Assembly (NCBI GenBank): GCA_947447175.1
Contig: CANFIM010000001.1
Span: 1-64,000, forward strand
Reading direction: 5' to 3'
Length of the DNA stretch: 64,000 bases
From: Acidimicrobiaceae bacterium
Lineage (GTDB): Bacteria; Actinomycetota; Acidimicrobiia; Acidimicrobiales; Ilumatobacteraceae
A model generated the notes under the pieces. That model saw only the letters and a program-made list of their open reading frames with translations, was not told where the DNA came from and searched no databases. Shown here piece after piece: positions 33,739 to 42,671 of this stretch (within the stretch, counting starts at the first letter, position 1; each line of letters opens with the position of its first letter). The position numbers and the translations under genes were made by a program.

Positions 33739-34698
33739 TTAACGCGGCGCGGCTTCGGCTTCGTCGCGGTGAGTGAGGTACCACTCAACGGTGCGTTGTA
33801 AGCCTTCACGGAAGTTCATTGATGCTTTCCAGCCAAGCAATTCTTCCGCGCGGCTGGGGTCAATACGACGACGTGGTTGACCATCAGGCTTTGAAGCATC
33901 CCATTGCAAAGTGCCAGTAAAACCAGTGACTTCTGCAATGGTTTCGGCAGTTTCACGAATGGTGATTTCACGATCTGAACCAAGATTGATGGGCTCAGTA
34001 CCTTCGTGATTTTCTGCTGCACGAACAATGGCAGATGCTGCATCTTCGACATACAGATATTCACGACTTGCAGAACCAGTTCCCCACACATCAATGAACG
34101 CATCGCCTGCCTCTTTTGCTTCCACACATTTTTTAATGAGTGCTGGAATTACGTGAGACACAGACGGATGAAACTTGTCGCCAGGCCCGTACAAATTGGT
34201 GGGGATGAGGTATGCAAATTTTTGGTTGTACTGCTGTGCATTCACCTGCGCGTGCACGAGGTGTGCTTTCTTTGCAATGCCATACGGAGCATTTGTTTCT
34301 TCAGGGAAACCATCCCAGAACGATTCTTCACGGAATGGAACGGGGGTGAACTTGGGGTAGGAGCACACAGTGCCCAGCAACACGGTCTTCTCGGTACCTG
34401 CACTGCGAGTTGCCTCAATGATGTGAGTTCCCATCATGAGGTTGTCGAGATACAACGGGGCAGGAGCCACCTGGTTGTACCCAATGCCGCCAACGCGAGC
34501 CGCGAGGTGGATGACATGGCTGGGGGAGTATTCCTTCAACATGGCATCGGCGGCACCAGGAATGGTGAGGTCGTAGGCGTCGTGAGTGGGGGCAACCACT
34601 TGGGCGCCTTGTTCGCTGAGGAGGCGCACCACAACCCGTCCTAAGAAACCGTTGCCCCCTGTGACAACCACGCTGCGTCCTGACCAAAAATCCGCCAT
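33739..34698 (-). CDS. fcl: GDP-L-fucose synthase
   Basis: 319 aa from the ATG at 34698. Converts GDP-4-keto-6-deoxymannose to GDP-L-fucose. VVVTGGNGFLGRVVV is the NADP site. HLAARVGGIGYN, SYPKFTPVPFRE and YGIAKKAHLV with the catalytic Tyr and Lys, then TNLYGPGDKFH and ASREYLYVEDAA are all hallmarks. It pairs with gmd, which is 8 kb away. The first of the glycosyltransferases is divergent from it, 38 bp away. Confidence 0.93.
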   Translation of the reverse strand: MADFWSGRSVVVTGGNGFLGRVVVRLLSEQGAQVVAPTHDAYDLTIPGAADAMLKEYSPSHVIHLAARVGGIGYNQVAPAPLYLDNLMMGTHIIEATRSAGTEKTVLLGTVCSYPKFTPVPFREESFWDGFPEETNAPYGIAKKAHLVHAQVNAQQYNQKFAYLIPTNLYGPGDKFHPSVSHVIPALIKKCVEAKEAGDAFIDVWGTGSASREYLYVEDAASAIVRAAENHEGTEPINLGSDREITIRETAETIAEVTGFTGTLQWDASKPDGQPRRRIDPSRAEELLGWKASMNFREGLQRTVEWYLTHRDEAEAAPR

Positions 34699-34705
34699 AT
34701 ATGCC

Positions 34706-34711
34706 ATCGTA
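34706..34711 (-). promoter_or_regulatory. Leaderless -10 hexamer of fcl
   Basis: Minus-strand TACGAT, 7 nt before the ATG at 34698. It overlaps the alternative ATG at 34707, which it argues against. Confidence 0.5.
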
Positions 34712-34736
34712 GGACGCGAGCGGTCAGAATAAGAGG

Positions 34737-35813
34737 GTGCGCATCGCTTACACCCTCGAACAGTGCTGGCATCGCGTGCCCGGCGGTACTGGAATTGCCG
34801 CAATTGAGGCGGGTCGAGAGCTCACCGCAATTCCTGATCTCGAGATGGTGGGCGTTGCTGGTCGTCATATGCGTCCGCCCACACCTGGCTTTGCTCCCCC
34901 CATGAAGGTGGCCGCACTTCCATTGGGTGGCCCCATTTTGTATGAGGCGTGGTTGCGTCTGGGGTGGCCAAAAGTGGAATCGGTCGTGGAAGGTGCACGA
35001 CTTGTGCATGCAACCACAATTATTGCGCCGGCAACATCACTGCCGTTGGTGGCCACCATTCATGACCTTGCATTCGTGCGACATCCGGAGTTCTTCACTG
35101 ATCATGGGAACAAGGTGTTCAACAAGAGCGTCAAAATCTTGCGCGAGAAGGCATCAATGGTTTTGTGTTCGTCGCAATCAACAGTTGATGATTGTGTAAC
35201 AGCAGGTTTTGAAACGTCGCGACTTCGACATGTTCCGCTCGGCGTCACTATTCACACCGTCACCGAGAACGATCGAGTGCGAGTACGTGATGCGTACTCA
35301 TTGCCGAGTGAGTTCATTCTGTTTGTGGGCACTCTTGAGCCGCGAAAAAATCTTGCACGTTTGATTGAGGCACTCGCCAGCATGCACGATGCGCCACCAC
35401 TCGTGATTGTGGGTATGGAGGGTTGGGGCGAAACCGCAATTTCCACCACGCACGATGTTCGTTTCACTGGTTTCGTGCCGGCACACGATCTTCCTGCGTT
35501 CTACAACATGTGTTCTGTCTTCGCGTTCCCTTCAGTGCTGGAGGGATACGGACTTCCTGTCATCGAAGCAATGGCGCAAGGAGCTCCTGTTGTTACCTCT
35601 CGCGGTACCTCCACAGAAGAAGTTGCAGGTGGAGCGGCAGTATTGATTGATCCGCTTGATGTTGCCTCGATTGCAGATGGAATTTCTCAGGCTTTAGCCA
35701 ACACAGATTCTCTGAGTAAGCAGGGAGTCGCACGAGCACATGCATGCACATGGGAGCACACAGCTGCACTCACAGCACAGATTTATCGTGAAGTATTAGG
35801 TGGCACACAATGA
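34737..35813 (+). CDS. Glycosyltransferase family 4 (first of three)
   Basis: 358 aa, GTG start with CAGAAT 6 nt upstream. The GT-B fold is seen in the N-terminal VPGGTGIAAIE and HATTIIAPATSLPLVATIHDLAFVRHP. The donor-binding C-terminal half has FVGTLEPRKNLARLIEAL and FPSVLEGYGLPVIEAMAQGAPVVTS, where EGYGLPVIE is the conserved Glu motif. It overlaps the next gene by ATGA. It probably builds a mannose- or fucose-containing surface glycan. Confidence 0.88.
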   Translation: MRIAYTLEQCWHRVPGGTGIAAIEAGRELTAIPDLEMVGVAGRHMRPPTPGFAPPMKVAALPLGGPILYEAWLRLGWPKVESVVEGARLVHATTIIAPATSLPLVATIHDLAFVRHPEFFTDHGNKVFNKSVKILREKASMVLCSSQSTVDDCVTAGFETSRLRHVPLGVTIHTVTENDRVRVRDAYSLPSEFILFVGTLEPRKNLARLIEALASMHDAPPLVIVGMEGWGETAISTTHDVRFTGFVPAHDLPAFYNMCSVFAFPSVLEGYGLPVIEAMAQGAPVVTSRGTSTEEVAGGAAVLIDPLDVASIADGISQALANTDSLSKQGVARAHACTWEHTAALTAQIYREVLGGTQ

Positions 35814-36940
35814 CTCGTGTGGCAATGAATTTGTTGTGGTGTGTACCTGGCGTTGGCGGCAGTGAGGAATATCTCGTGCGTCAGTTATCTGGTCTTGCAG
35901 AAATTGAGCACGAATATCACATTGATGTGTTTGCGCCGCGTGGATTCACATTGCGTCATCCACTTATCGCAGAGAAGTACACCATCATTGAAGCACCGAG
36001 TGAATGTTTGCGCCGTGAACAACGAGTACTGCTTGAGCACACGTGGCTTGCTGTACGCACACGTGATTACGCAATTGTTCATCACGGCGGCGGTTCAATT
36101 CCGCGTATTGGAAATCGCAATACGTTGCTCACTCTTCATGATGTGCAGTGGATTGATTACCCGCAGTATGTGCGACCCATCAAGTTGAAATACCTGCGAA
36201 ATATGGTGCCTTCGTCGTTGCGACGAGCTTCTCGTATCGCAGTACCTTCACAATTTGTTGCTGGAACTCTTACCAAGGCATTTGGAACACCTGCAGAGAA
36301 AATTGGTGTTGTGCGGCACGGATTGGAATCACACTTCGTGAATGTTGCAACGCCTGAAAATGCTTTGCGCACCAAATTCTCTCTCGGTGATGGACCAATT
36401 GTGGTGTTTCCAGCAATCACGCATCCACACAAGAATCATGCATTTCTCCTTGAATTAATGGCGAACGGCGGTGGCGCATGGGGTGACCCAACACTGCGGT
36501 TGGTGTTTGCCGGATCAGCAGGGCTGGCCGAGGAATCAGTTCGGTCGATGATTCGTGTTCTCGGTCTCTCCGACCGTGTTGTCATGCCAGGGCGAGTAAC
36601 AGATGCCGACCGCAATGGGTTGCTCTCAATGGCTGATGCATTGGTGTTCCCTAGCTTGTATGAAGGTTTTGGGGCCCCTGTCATTGAAGCAATGAGGTCT
36701 GGCACGCCGGTCATTTGCAGTGACCAGGGCAGTCTTCCCGAAGTAGTGGGAACAGTTGGGCGTGTGTGTGCGCTTGATGCCGATGAGTGGGTGCACGCTC
36801 TTGAAGATGTGCGCATTCGGCGGGATTATTTCATTGCAGCAGGCCACGAACGTTCGCAACTATTTACAGCGGCTCTGTCGGCTAGCGATTTGGTGACGCA
36901 ATATGACGCCATTGCATCACACAGAAAGAAGAAATCGTGA
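35810..36940 (+). CDS. Glycosyltransferase family 4 (second of three)
   Basis: 376 aa, coupled on both sides (ATGA upstream, GTGA downstream). VPGVGGSEEYLVRQLSGL is the acceptor-side start. NTLLTLHDVQWIDYPQ and VFPAITHPHKNHAFLLELM follow, and LVFPSLYEGFGAPVIEAMRSGTPVICSDQGSLPEVVG holds the donor-site Glu. It resembles mannosyltransferases of O-antigen type. The order suggests sequential sugar additions by the three enzymes. Confidence 0.88.
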   Translation: MTRVAMNLLWCVPGVGGSEEYLVRQLSGLAEIEHEYHIDVFAPRGFTLRHPLIAEKYTIIEAPSECLRREQRVLLEHTWLAVRTRDYAIVHHGGGSIPRIGNRNTLLTLHDVQWIDYPQYVRPIKLKYLRNMVPSSLRRASRIAVPSQFVAGTLTKAFGTPAEKIGVVRHGLESHFVNVATPENALRTKFSLGDGPIVVFPAITHPHKNHAFLLELMANGGGAWGDPTLRLVFAGSAGLAEESVRSMIRVLGLSDRVVMPGRVTDADRNGLLSMADALVFPSLYEGFGAPVIEAMRSGTPVICSDQGSLPEVVGTVGRVCALDADEWVHALEDVRIRRDYFIAAGHERSQLFTAALSASDLVTQYDAIASHRKKKS

Positions 36941-38199
36941 AGCGACCCATTGTTGTTTTGTGTCCGCACTTCGCGCCTGACACGGCACCCACTGGCGAAG
37001 TCATCACACGTATCGTTGACGAATTCATTGCGGCAGGGGAGACAGTGCACATCGTGACTGCGCTGCCCTGGTACCGCACTCATTCCATCGAAAACGGATG
37101 GGGCGCACGACTAGTGCGTCGTGAAAAAACGTCGTGGGGCTCCATCATCCGTGTGCATCCATTTCCAGGAAAGAGCAAGAGCAACCTGTTGCGCCGCGCC
37201 ATCGGTTTTGGAGCCTTTAGTGCGGTGGCTGGTGTGTGCACCTTGTTTGCTGGCGGCATCCATCGCCGTCCAAAAGCGATTATCTCAATGTCCCCGCCAC
37301 TCACTCTTGGCCTCACTGGCTGGCTGGCAAGTCGCATGCGCTTTTGTCCGTCAGTTTTTAATATTCAAGACGTATTTCCGGATGCAGCTATTGAGACTGG
37401 CGCAATCACCAATTCGCGCATCATTGCGGCAGCACGGTGGTTAGAGCGGGTCAGCTATCACCGGTCAGATGTTGTCGTTGTTTTGTCTGATGACTTGAAG
37501 AAAAATGTTGTAGCAAAAGTGTCACCGCGACATGCACATAAAGTCACCGTGATTCCCAACTTTGTCGATGCCGATCGCATTCGTCCCATGAACCGTATGA
37601 CTGCTTATCGCACGGAGTTGGGTATCGGTAATGAGACTGTTGTGATGTACGCCGGCAACGTGGGTTACTCACAATCACTCGAGATGCTGATTGATGCAGC
37701 GCGCCACATGCCAGCGGTCACGTTCGTGATCAATGGTGATGGGTCTGCACGCAAAGATTTGGAAGCACAAGCGGCGGGTGTGTCGAATGTGAAGTTTGCT
37801 GGCTATCAACCTCGTGACCGAGTGTCCGAAGTGTTGGCATCTGGTGACATTCATGTGGTGCCACTGCGTGCCGGACTTGGAGCAGTCAGCGTGCCATCAA
37901 AGACCTACAGCATTCTTGCGGCAGCACGTCCAGTGGTTGCCGCCATTGATGAAGGCACCGAAGTCACGCGAATTTTGTCAGCAAGTGGCGCGGGTATCTC
38001 TGTCCCGCCCGATTCTTCTCAGGAATTTTCCGCAGCAATTGGGTCGCTCGTGAATAATCCGTCGGATGCTGAACTTCGGGGCAATGCAGGCCGAATGTGG
38101 GTCGAAACTCATGTTTCGCCTGCTGTTGTGGCACGTTCGTATCTCGATGTGATCGCCTCACTTGGTAATCAGCAGATAGCCTCTCTTACTCGTGGCTAG
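36937..38199 (+). CDS. Glycosyltransferase family 4, WbuB-like (third of three)
   Basis: 420 aa, GTG start coupled to the preceding gene. PIVVLCPHFAPDTAPTGEVITRIVDEF and TALPWYRTHSIENGW are typical of WbuB/colanic-acid enzymes. Residues about 90-125 include a hydrophobic segment that may touch the membrane. The C-terminal half has VMYAGNVGYSQSLEMLIDAARHM and PSKTYSILAAARPVVAAIDEGTEV. It overlaps the start of the next gene by 8 bp. Confidence 0.87.
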   Translation: MKRPIVVLCPHFAPDTAPTGEVITRIVDEFIAAGETVHIVTALPWYRTHSIENGWGARLVRREKTSWGSIIRVHPFPGKSKSNLLRRAIGFGAFSAVAGVCTLFAGGIHRRPKAIISMSPPLTLGLTGWLASRMRFCPSVFNIQDVFPDAAIETGAITNSRIIAAARWLERVSYHRSDVVVVLSDDLKKNVVAKVSPRHAHKVTVIPNFVDADRIRPMNRMTAYRTELGIGNETVVMYAGNVGYSQSLEMLIDAARHMPAVTFVINGDGSARKDLEAQAAGVSNVKFAGYQPRDRVSEVLASGDIHVVPLRAGLGAVSVPSKTYSILAAARPVVAAIDEGTEVTRILSASGAGISVPPDSSQEFSAAIGSLVNNPSDAELRGNAGRMWVETHVSPAVVARSYLDVIASLGNQQIASLTRG

Positions 38200-38974
38200 T
38201 GGTTCATCAGCAAAAAAGGTCGCCCGACTCGCTCAAAAGGGCAAGGGCAAAAAAGTGCGCTTTCAGGGCGGCACGATATTTCCCTCTGTCATGGCGGTCG
38301 TCATCGTTGTAGGTCTCGGTTTAGTTGCTTATGCGCGTCAGTCTGCGCCAAGCAAGAACACGCCACCCACCATTAATGATCACTGGCACGTTTCTTACGG
38401 CTTCTATCACTGCGATTCATTTGTTGCCGACCTTGCTGGCAACAAAGAAGACGGCAGCAGTGCGGCCTACGCCAAGTACAACATTCACAGTCACGCCGAT
38501 GGCGTTATCCACTGGCACCCCAGTGCTTTGGCAACTGGTACGCGCGCGAAGCTCGGCTTGTTCTTGGACACCTATGGCGTTTCTGTCAACTCCAAGGGCA
38601 TCACGTTCCCCGCAGATCAAAACAAGGGTGTGTCCTACAAAGTGGGCACAGACAAGTGCAAAGACAAGTCCGGCAAAATGGTTGATGCACAAGTGCAGGC
38701 AATCGTGTGGCCGAGCTATGACGACACCGCCACTTCAAAGCGCTACATCACCGACTTCAACAACATTCGAATCACAAAAGACCAAATGGCTATCACCATT
38801 GCTTACGTGATTCCTGGTACCGAAGTTCCAATGCCAAAGTCGGCAACTAACTTGCCTGAGCTCGGCTCAAAAGACTCTGCAGCTACAACCACAACAGTCA
38901 AGGGCGCCACTACAACCACTGTGAAGGGTGCAACCACCACCACGGGTGCGGTTACCCCCACCACTGGCGGCTGA
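38192..38974 (+). CDS. Membrane-anchored hypothetical protein with Thr-repeat tail
   Basis: 260 aa, family not recognised. A basic N-terminus (KKVARLAQKGKGKKVRF) precedes one span at about residues 30-48, so the rest is outside. The extracytoplasmic domain is His/Tyr-rich near its start (NDHWHVSYGFYHCDSFVADL, YNIHSHADGVIHWHPS), which could bind metal, and has one Cys pair candidate. The tail repeats ATTTTVKG twice and ends in a third degenerate copy, resembling the tail of the L,D-transpeptidase. Its place between glycosyltransferase and nucleotidyltransferase genes hints at a cell-wall role. Confidence 0.7.
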   Translation: MASGSSAKKVARLAQKGKGKKVRFQGGTIFPSVMAVVIVVGLGLVAYARQSAPSKNTPPTINDHWHVSYGFYHCDSFVADLAGNKEDGSSAAYAKYNIHSHADGVIHWHPSALATGTRAKLGLFLDTYGVSVNSKGITFPADQNKGVSYKVGTDKCKDKSGKMVDAQVQAIVWPSYDDTATSKRYITDFNNIRITKDQMAITIAYVIPGTEVPMPKSATNLPELGSKDSAATTTTVKGATTTTVKGATTTTGAVTPTTGG

Positions 38975-39978
38975 TGCACGCTGTTGTCCTCGTTGGAGGG
39001 TTTGGCACCCGACTGCGGCCGCTCACTCTGAGCACGCCAAAGCCTCTGCTGCCCATTGCGAACGTTCGACAACTCGAGCATCTCATTTCCAATCTCGGGT
39101 CAGCTGGCGTCACTGAAGTTGTGTTGGCAATTGGTTTTAAGCCAGAGCCATTTTTTGAAGCATTTCCTGACGGAACCTGTGCGGGAATCACGCTTCATTA
39201 CGCCGTTGAGCCGGAGCCACTAGATACTGCAGGGGCTATTGCATTCGCCGCCCGCCACGCTGGCATTTCCGACACATTCGTAGTGATGAATGGCGACATC
39301 TTGTGTGATGTTGACATTGCCGCACTGGTGGCTTTCCACAAAGGTCACGGCGCAGAAGGAACATTGCATCTCACGCCAGTACAAGACCCGTCGCAGTACG
39401 GCGTTGTTGAAGTAGATGATTCCGGTTGGGTGCAACGTTTTGTGGAGAAGCCAGCACCGGGCGAAACGGATAGTCGCGTGATTAACGCAGGCACGTATGT
39501 GCTTGAGCCCACTGTTTTGAATCGCATGCCAGAGAATCAAAAACTCTCCATTGAGCGAGTGGTGTTCCCGCAGATGGTTGCCGAGGGCGTGCTAGCTGCA
39601 ATGCCCACCCAGGATTATTGGATTGATACGGGTCGCCCAGATACATACCTGCAGGCCAATCTTGATCTCATTGATGGGTCGCGTTCATTGATCTTGTCGT
39701 CGGTGGGTGCCAATTCAATGATCTCGTCTAGTGCTTCAATCACTCATAGTGTCATTGGTGAAAACACGGTGGTGGGTGAAGGTTGTGTGATTATCGATTC
39801 TGTAGTTCTGCCCGGTGCGCAACTTGGAAATCGCGTACGGCTAGAGCGCGCATTAGTCATGGGCACCGTCAGTGACGATGCGTCTTTGGTTGATTGCGTC
39901 ATTGGTGAACATGCAGTCATTGCTGCGCATGCCGATCTAGTTGCGCAACGTGTGCCTCATCCCGACGAGGCGAAGTAG
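38974..39978 (+). CDS. Sugar-1-phosphate nucleotidyltransferase (likely mannose-1-phosphate guanylyltransferase)
   Basis: 334 aa, start overlaps the upstream stop (TGATG). VVLVGGFGTRLRPLTLSTPKPLLPIAN is the pyrophosphorylase signature, with DTAGAIAFAARH and VMNGDILCDVDI for metal binding and FVEKPAPGETDSRVINAGTYVL. A left-handed beta-helix C-terminus follows (SSSASITHSVIGENTVVGEGCVI). GDP-mannose synthesis is inferred from gmd, fcl and manB nearby; NDP-glucose specificity cannot be excluded. It may correspond to Rv3264c. Confidence 0.85.
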   Translation: MHAVVLVGGFGTRLRPLTLSTPKPLLPIANVRQLEHLISNLGSAGVTEVVLAIGFKPEPFFEAFPDGTCAGITLHYAVEPEPLDTAGAIAFAARHAGISDTFVVMNGDILCDVDIAALVAFHKGHGAEGTLHLTPVQDPSQYGVVEVDDSGWVQRFVEKPAPGETDSRVINAGTYVLEPTVLNRMPENQKLSIERVVFPQMVAEGVLAAMPTQDYWIDTGRPDTYLQANLDLIDGSRSLILSSVGANSMISSSASITHSVIGENTVVGEGCVIIDSVVLPGAQLGNRVRLERALVMGTVSDDASLVDCVIGEHAVIAAHADLVAQRVPHPDEAK

Positions 39979-39980
39979 CT

Positions 39981-40898
39981 ATGGAAAGTCGCAAGATTCT
40001 CATTTGTGGTGGTGCTGGCTTTGTTGGCTCTCATCTTGTCGATCGCCTCATTGCAGAAGGTCACGAAGTTGACGTTGTTGATGATCTTTCTACTGGGTCG
40101 CTCACCAATTTGGCCGAAGCACGTCATGCAACCGGGCGTTTCAAGTTCCAAAACATTGCTATCGAGTCGCCTGAGTTTTCCGAACTCATTTCGTTGCGTC
40201 GACCTGATGTCATTGTGAATCTTGCTGTCTTTACGCCATCTCACATGCACCTCAACGGTGCAATGGCAAGTTTCCGCTCGTCGGTTGCGGTGCTTGAGGC
40301 AGCACGCAAAGCACATGTTTCCAAAGTGGTCACTATGGTCCCTGCTGGTCTCTTATACGGTGACGTTGCGGCCAAGGATTTGCCCATTAAAGAGGGTCAT
40401 ATGAATGATCCGCGCGGCAGTGAAGAAGTCATTGCGCGCGCTGCCTCAGATATTCACACCGTGTATCGCGAACGTCATGGCATTGAGTTCACAATTCTTG
40501 CTGTAGGAAATGTGTACGGCGTTCGTCAACGTTCTGAAGACGGAGTGGTAGCTGCATTTGTTGAGGCCCTCAATGATGCGAAGGCGCCAATTGTTCACGG
40601 CAATGGGAAGCAAAGCCGAGACTTCATTCATATCGATGACACGGTGGACGCACTTGTACGTTCGCTCGATCGCGCCGGAGGACTTGTTGTCAACGTTGGC
40701 ACCGGGGTGGCTACATCGGTCATTGAGCTATGGGCGCTCATGGGTGGCAAGTCAGCCCTCGCGCCTCGTACAAGCGCGGCACGCCCGCACGATGTAACAC
40801 GAATGTCGTTATCGCCTGTTCGCGCACGAATTCAACTGGGCTGGTCGCCTTTTACGTCTTTGGAAGCTGGTCTTGCCACGCTTCGTAGCGACTCTTAA
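39981..40898 (+). CDS. NAD-dependent epimerase/dehydratase-like protein without YxxxK
   Basis: 305 aa. The Rossmann start ILICGGAGFVGSHLVDRLIAEGHEVDVVDDLSTG and the downstream RDFIHIDDTVDAL place it among extended SDR sugar-nucleotide epimerases. Where the catalytic Tyr-x3-Lys should be, after PIKEGHMND, the sequence reads PRGSEEVIARAASD, with neither Tyr nor Lys. It may bind a sugar nucleotide without turnover, or use other residues. It ends on a TTAA shared with cofE. Confidence 0.8.
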   Translation: MESRKILICGGAGFVGSHLVDRLIAEGHEVDVVDDLSTGSLTNLAEARHATGRFKFQNIAIESPEFSELISLRRPDVIVNLAVFTPSHMHLNGAMASFRSSVAVLEAARKAHVSKVVTMVPAGLLYGDVAAKDLPIKEGHMNDPRGSEEVIARAASDIHTVYRERHGIEFTILAVGNVYGVRQRSEDGVVAAFVEALNDAKAPIVHGNGKQSRDFIHIDDTVDALVRSLDRAGGLVVNVGTGVATSVIELWALMGGKSALAPRTSAARPHDVTRMSLSPVRARIQLGWSPFTSLEAGLATLRSDS

Positions 40899-41596
40899 CG
40901 GAACAAATCTTCCGACGGCGGGCGAACTATTTCGTCCATTGATGAATCGCGGAACCATGAAGGGTCTGCGCCACGCACCACTGCAACAGGGACACCTGTT
41001 GATTTACCCATGACCAGTTCTGCTGCTGATGCAAGTTCGTCAGCAACGCACACTTCGGTGACGTTCATGACGCGTCCGAGGGCATCTTCGGTGCCGCGAA
41101 GGTCAACAACTGCGGCGATGCCGGCAACGCCGATAGCAACATCGGTGAGGCCCTTGCGCCATGGACGACCGAAGGTGTCACTGATGATCACGCCCACATT
41201 GACACCCAGTTTTGCTTTCACAATGTCTCGAATGCGACGGGCAGACCTATCGCTATCAAGCGGTAACAATGCTGCATAACCGCGTTCAACGTTTGAAAGG
41301 TCAATTCCACTGTTGGCACACACGAAGCCATGCTTTGTTTCGGTGATGATGAGGTCGCCGCGGCGACGTACAACACGTGCCGCCTCTTCTTCTACAAGCA
41401 CTTTGTGAGACAACGGATCGTCGGCATCAATAAGTACGAGTCGCCCTTCTGCCTTTGAAACAATTTTTTGCGTGACAACAAGGACGTCATTGTCACGCAA
41501 TGGACCGTTGGGTTCGCCTGCACAGGCTTCAACAATGATGTCGCCGAGTTGCTGGCCAGGCACAATCTCGCCAATTCCTTCAACGCTCCATGCCAT
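40895..41596 (-). CDS. cofE: Coenzyme F420-0:L-glutamate ligase
   Basis: 233 aa; start at 41596 (TAATG with the cofD stop), in agreement with the usual N-terminus, although the in-frame ATG at 41608 is possible. Adds gamma-linked glutamates to F420-0. VEGIGEIVPGQQL, DNDVLVVTQKIVSKAEGR, ETKHGFVCANSGIDLSNV and ISDTFGRPWRKGLTDVAIG are family motifs. Mycobacterial FbiB has an additional C-terminal nitroreductase domain; here the protein stops after the ligase domain. Confidence 0.93.
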   Translation of the reverse strand: MAWSVEGIGEIVPGQQLGDIIVEACAGEPNGPLRDNDVLVVTQKIVSKAEGRLVLIDADDPLSHKVLVEEEAARVVRRRGDLIITETKHGFVCANSGIDLSNVERGYAALLPLDSDRSARRIRDIVKAKLGVNVGVIISDTFGRPWRKGLTDVAIGVAGIAAVVDLRGTEDALGRVMNVTEVCVADELASAAELVMGKSTGVPVAVVRGADPSWFRDSSMDEIVRPPSEDLFR

Positions 41597-42567
41597 TAAA
41601 CGGGCCATGATTGTGCTCCTTGTTTTGGTGTTGCGCGTACGGCAACCTCTGCCAATGTTTTTGCGACTCCTGGTTTCGACATGATGGTGTCGGTAGCAAT
41701 GCAACGAACACCTTCGCGCTCAACAGCATCAATGAGATGTTCGTCTTGAACATCTATGACAAGCGTGGAACATATTGGCGCGTACATGCGGGCTACGCCT
41801 ACAACAGTGGGCTCGTGACCTAGTTCTACCAACATTCGGTCTGCCGGGCCTTTGAGTGCGGCCCCAGCGACAATGGGGGAGATTGCCACCGTGTCTTCAC
41901 GGCGTGCGCGCAATGCGTTTTCCACTCCGGGAATCGAACGAATCGGTCCAATGGAAACGATGGGATTAGATGGTGCAATCACAATGGTGTCGGCATTAGT
42001 GAGTAATGAATCATCGATGAATCGCGCAGTTGATGCGCCAACGAACTCAACCCCCGTCACCGGCACTGAGTGTTGGAGTCGGACGAAGTATTCCTGAAAT
42101 GGAACCGAGCCGTTTTCCAGATGCACAACTGTGCGTACTGAATCGTTAGACATAGGAACAATGCGTACATCAAGTGAGAATGCACGACGTATTTCATCGG
42201 TGACTTCGGCAAGTGTTGCGCCCTCGCCTAATCGTGCGGTGCGATAGAAGTGAGTTGCAAGATCTTGATCACCCAAGTTGAACCATCGAGGAGCTGCAAC
42301 AGATCCTTGTGGTCGCACCGATTCGAATCGAGCGAGAGATTCCATGGCGCGCCATGTTTCCTCACGCAACCCCCACCCACGTTCTGGGTCGATGGAGTGG
42401 GACAACGTGTATGTGACGGTGTCGATATCGGGAGAAATGGACAGGCCGTGCATCTCGGTGTCGTCACCAGTGTTGACCACCGCTGTGACATCGGACGGAG
42501 GAACCGCCTGCAATAGTCCGGAAAGGAAGCGAGCAGCCCCTACGCCGCCTGCAATCACAACAATCAT
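41596..42567 (-). CDS. cofD: 2-phospho-L-lactate transferase (CofD/FbiA)
   Basis: 323 aa. Joins the guanylylated C3 acid to the deazaflavin Fo. VVIAGGVGAARFLSGL, VVNTGDDTEMHGLSISPDIDTVTYTL, FNLGDQDLATHFYRT and IVIAPSNPIVSIGPI are diagnostic. Translationally coupled to cofE. From memory, fbiA-fbiB sits next to a mannose-1-phosphate guanylyltransferase gene in mycobacteria as well. Confidence 0.95.
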   Translation of the reverse strand: MIVVIAGGVGAARFLSGLLQAVPPSDVTAVVNTGDDTEMHGLSISPDIDTVTYTLSHSIDPERGWGLREETWRAMESLARFESVRPQGSVAAPRWFNLGDQDLATHFYRTARLGEGATLAEVTDEIRRAFSLDVRIVPMSNDSVRTVVHLENGSVPFQEYFVRLQHSVPVTGVEFVGASTARFIDDSLLTNADTIVIAPSNPIVSIGPIRSIPGVENALRARREDTVAISPIVAGAALKGPADRMLVELGHEPTVVGVARMYAPICSTLVIDVQDEHLIDAVEREGVRCIATDTIMSKPGVAKTLAEVAVRATPKQGAQSWPV

Positions 42568-42573
42568 GCGCTC

Positions 42574-42579
42574 AGCGTA
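42574..42579 (-). promoter_or_regulatory. Leaderless -10 hexamer of cofD-cofE
   Basis: Minus-strand TACGCT, 6 nt before the ATG at 42567. Confidence 0.5.
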
Positions 42580-42671
42580 GGGGCATTGGTGCGCAAGGGG
42601 TTCACCATGGCAACAGGGGTTGAAGTGGTACGGTCACTAAGTCCATTTAGCGAACAATTGAGGTTCCGACG

